A stretch of DNA of 64,000 nucleotides from Bacillota bacterium (lineage in GTDB: Bacteria > Bacillota > Clostridia > Lachnospirales > Lachnospiraceae): contig JAEVYY010000010.1 in assembly GCA_023392535.1 (NCBI GenBank), positions 1 to 64,000 of the forward strand, given 5' to 3'. The notes below the pieces were generated by a model that saw nothing but the letters and a program-made list of their open reading frames with translations, made no database searches and was not told the DNA's origin. Made by a program: the position numbers and the translations under genes. Numbering within the stretch: the first letter of the stretch is position 1; each line of letters begins with the position of its first letter. Below are positions 63,147 to 64,000 of this stretch, in pieces.

Positions 63147-64000
63147 TTGAGTGAAACAGTGTTATTACAAATGAAAAATATACATAAGAAATTTCCAGGT
63201 GTATATGCTTTAAAAGATGTTAATGTTGAATTGCACGCGGGTGAAGTACATGCGTTGTTAGGTGAAAATGGTGCTGGGAAATCAACACTGATTAAAGTCC
63301 TTGGAGGTATTTATATAGCGGATCAGGGAGAGATCATAATAGATGGTGAAAAAGTGGAGATTCAAGATGTATTATCTGCTCAGAAGAAAGGGATCGCAAT
63401 AATCCATCAGGAGCTCGTTCTAGTCCCGCACATGAGTGTAGCAGAAAATATATTTTTAGGAAGAGAACCGAAGGTAGCAGGATTTGTAAATAAAGATAAA
63501 ATGAATCAGGATGCACAAGTATTATTGGATGATTATGATATGCATATCGATGCGGATACCTTAATAAAAGATTTGACCATTGCGCAACAACAAATGGTCG
63601 AAATTGTAAAAGCAATTTCTTTTCAATCGAAGATTTTGGTCATGGATGAACCGACTTCTTCTATTTCAGATAAGGAGGTTGCGTTCTTATTCGAAACCAT
63701 GAGAGCACTTACTAAAAAAGGTGTGGGAATTATTTATATTTCTCATAAAATGAGCGAATTAGAAGAAATATGTGACAGAGTTACCGTCATGCGCGACGGT
63801 ACCTATGTGGGAACAGAAGTTGTGAAAAATACCACGAAAGACAAATTGATTGCAATGATGGTAGGTCGTGAACTGGATCATTATTATACAAGAGATTATC
63901 AGAATACGAAGGAAGTAATATTAAAATGTGTTGATATTGCGGATGGAAATATGGCAAAGGGAGCTAGTTTTGAGTTAAAAAAAGGTGAAATCATAGGATT
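63147..64000 (+). CDS. Sugar ABC transporter ATPase, partial (RbsA/MglA type)
   Basis: About 284 codons of a gene cut by the window end. It starts at TTG (63147) after AGGTG. The first ABC cassette is complete: LLGENGAGKSTLIKVLGG (Walker A), IHQELVLVPHMSVAENIFLG, LTIAQQQMVEIVKAI (signature), ILVMDEPTSSISDKE (Walker B) and YISHKMSEL. GRELDHYYTRDY and the start of a second cassette follow, as in the double-cassette CUT2 ATPases for ribose, galactose or xylose. It should be followed by a permease gene. Next to the cognate binding protein. Confidence 0.92.
   Translation, partial: MSETVLLQMKNIHKKFPGVYALKDVNVELHAGEVHALLGENGAGKSTLIKVLGGIYIADQGEIIIDGEKVEIQDVLSAQKKGIAIIHQELVLVPHMSVAENIFLGREPKVAGFVNKDKMNQDAQVLLDDYDMHIDADTLIKDLTIAQQQMVEIVKAISFQSKILVMDEPTSSISDKEVAFLFETMRALTKKGVGIIYISHKMSELEEICDRVTVMRDGTYVGTEVVKNTTKDKLIAMMVGRELDHYYTRDYQNTKEVILKCVDIADGNMAKGASFELKKGEIIG

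Overview
The window reads as chromosomal DNA of a low-GC, anaerobic, endospore-forming Firmicute, most likely a member of the Lachnospiraceae or a close clostridial relative. The reasons are the AT-rich sequence with strong AGGAGG-type ribosome binding sites, the sporulation genes (spoIIAA-spoIIAB-sigF, spoVAA-spoVAB-spoVAC, spoVAD), AddAB instead of RecBCD, a TPP riboswitch ahead of thiT, a T-box ahead of valS, and many Rho-independent terminators. Species cannot be fixed by reading. Almost all genes lie on the + strand; thiT, one tetR gene and a decayed transposase are on the - strand.

Layout. 0.1-0.8 kb: relic of an IS110-family element. 0.9-8.9 kb: small membrane/anchored proteins, methionine sulfoxide reductase MsrAB, a GNAT acetyltransferase, an ArsC/Spx-like protein, an NADPH-FMN-type flavoprotein, an unknown protein behind a promoter-plus-terminator leader, an L25/Ctc-like protein, a MATE exporter and a uracil/xanthine permease. 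9.0-16.2 kb: addB-addA. 16.2-17.0 kb (-): thiT under a TPP riboswitch. 17.1-19.0 kb: a PsiE-like protein and a HAD phosphatase-CPBP protease fusion. 19.3-26.8 kb: glutamate synthase gltB-gltD and an L-cysteine desulfidase/serine dehydratase-like enzyme. 26.9-32.7 kb: hemerythrin, a radical-SAM DNA-repair-type protein with its partner behind a promoter carrying two LexA-type boxes, a Crh-like HPr paralogue, and a nuclease-helicase protein. 33.0-35.4 kb: a PadR-controlled envelope cassette. 35.5-43.3 kb: ABC-F ATPase, valS, folC, a 46-residue protein and a zinc-ribbon TPR protein. 43.4-45.0 kb: the spoIIA operon. 45.1-50.1 kb: a divergent tetR / MMPL exporter unit. 50.2-57.1 kb: a spoVA operon split by a vegetative-type block. 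57.2-64.0 kb: a sugar-sensing two-component system and ABC transporter, cut by the window end.

Strongest candidates for something under-described: (1) the two-gene radical-SAM/partner unit at 27.4-29.6 kb, whose core promoter is embraced by two GAAC-N4-GTTY boxes, which supports an SOS-induced DNA repair or modification role; (2) a 2.5-copy, about 108-nt tandem array of structured units between a sugar-binding-protein gene and its ABC ATPase gene, each unit offering two mutually exclusive pairings; (3) the HAD-CPBP fusion; (4) the split spoVA operon. Other readable circuits are the thiT riboswitch with a Shine-Dalgarno buried in a terminator-like hairpin, the PadR and TetR operator pairs, and a short promoter-terminator transcript ahead of an unknown gene.
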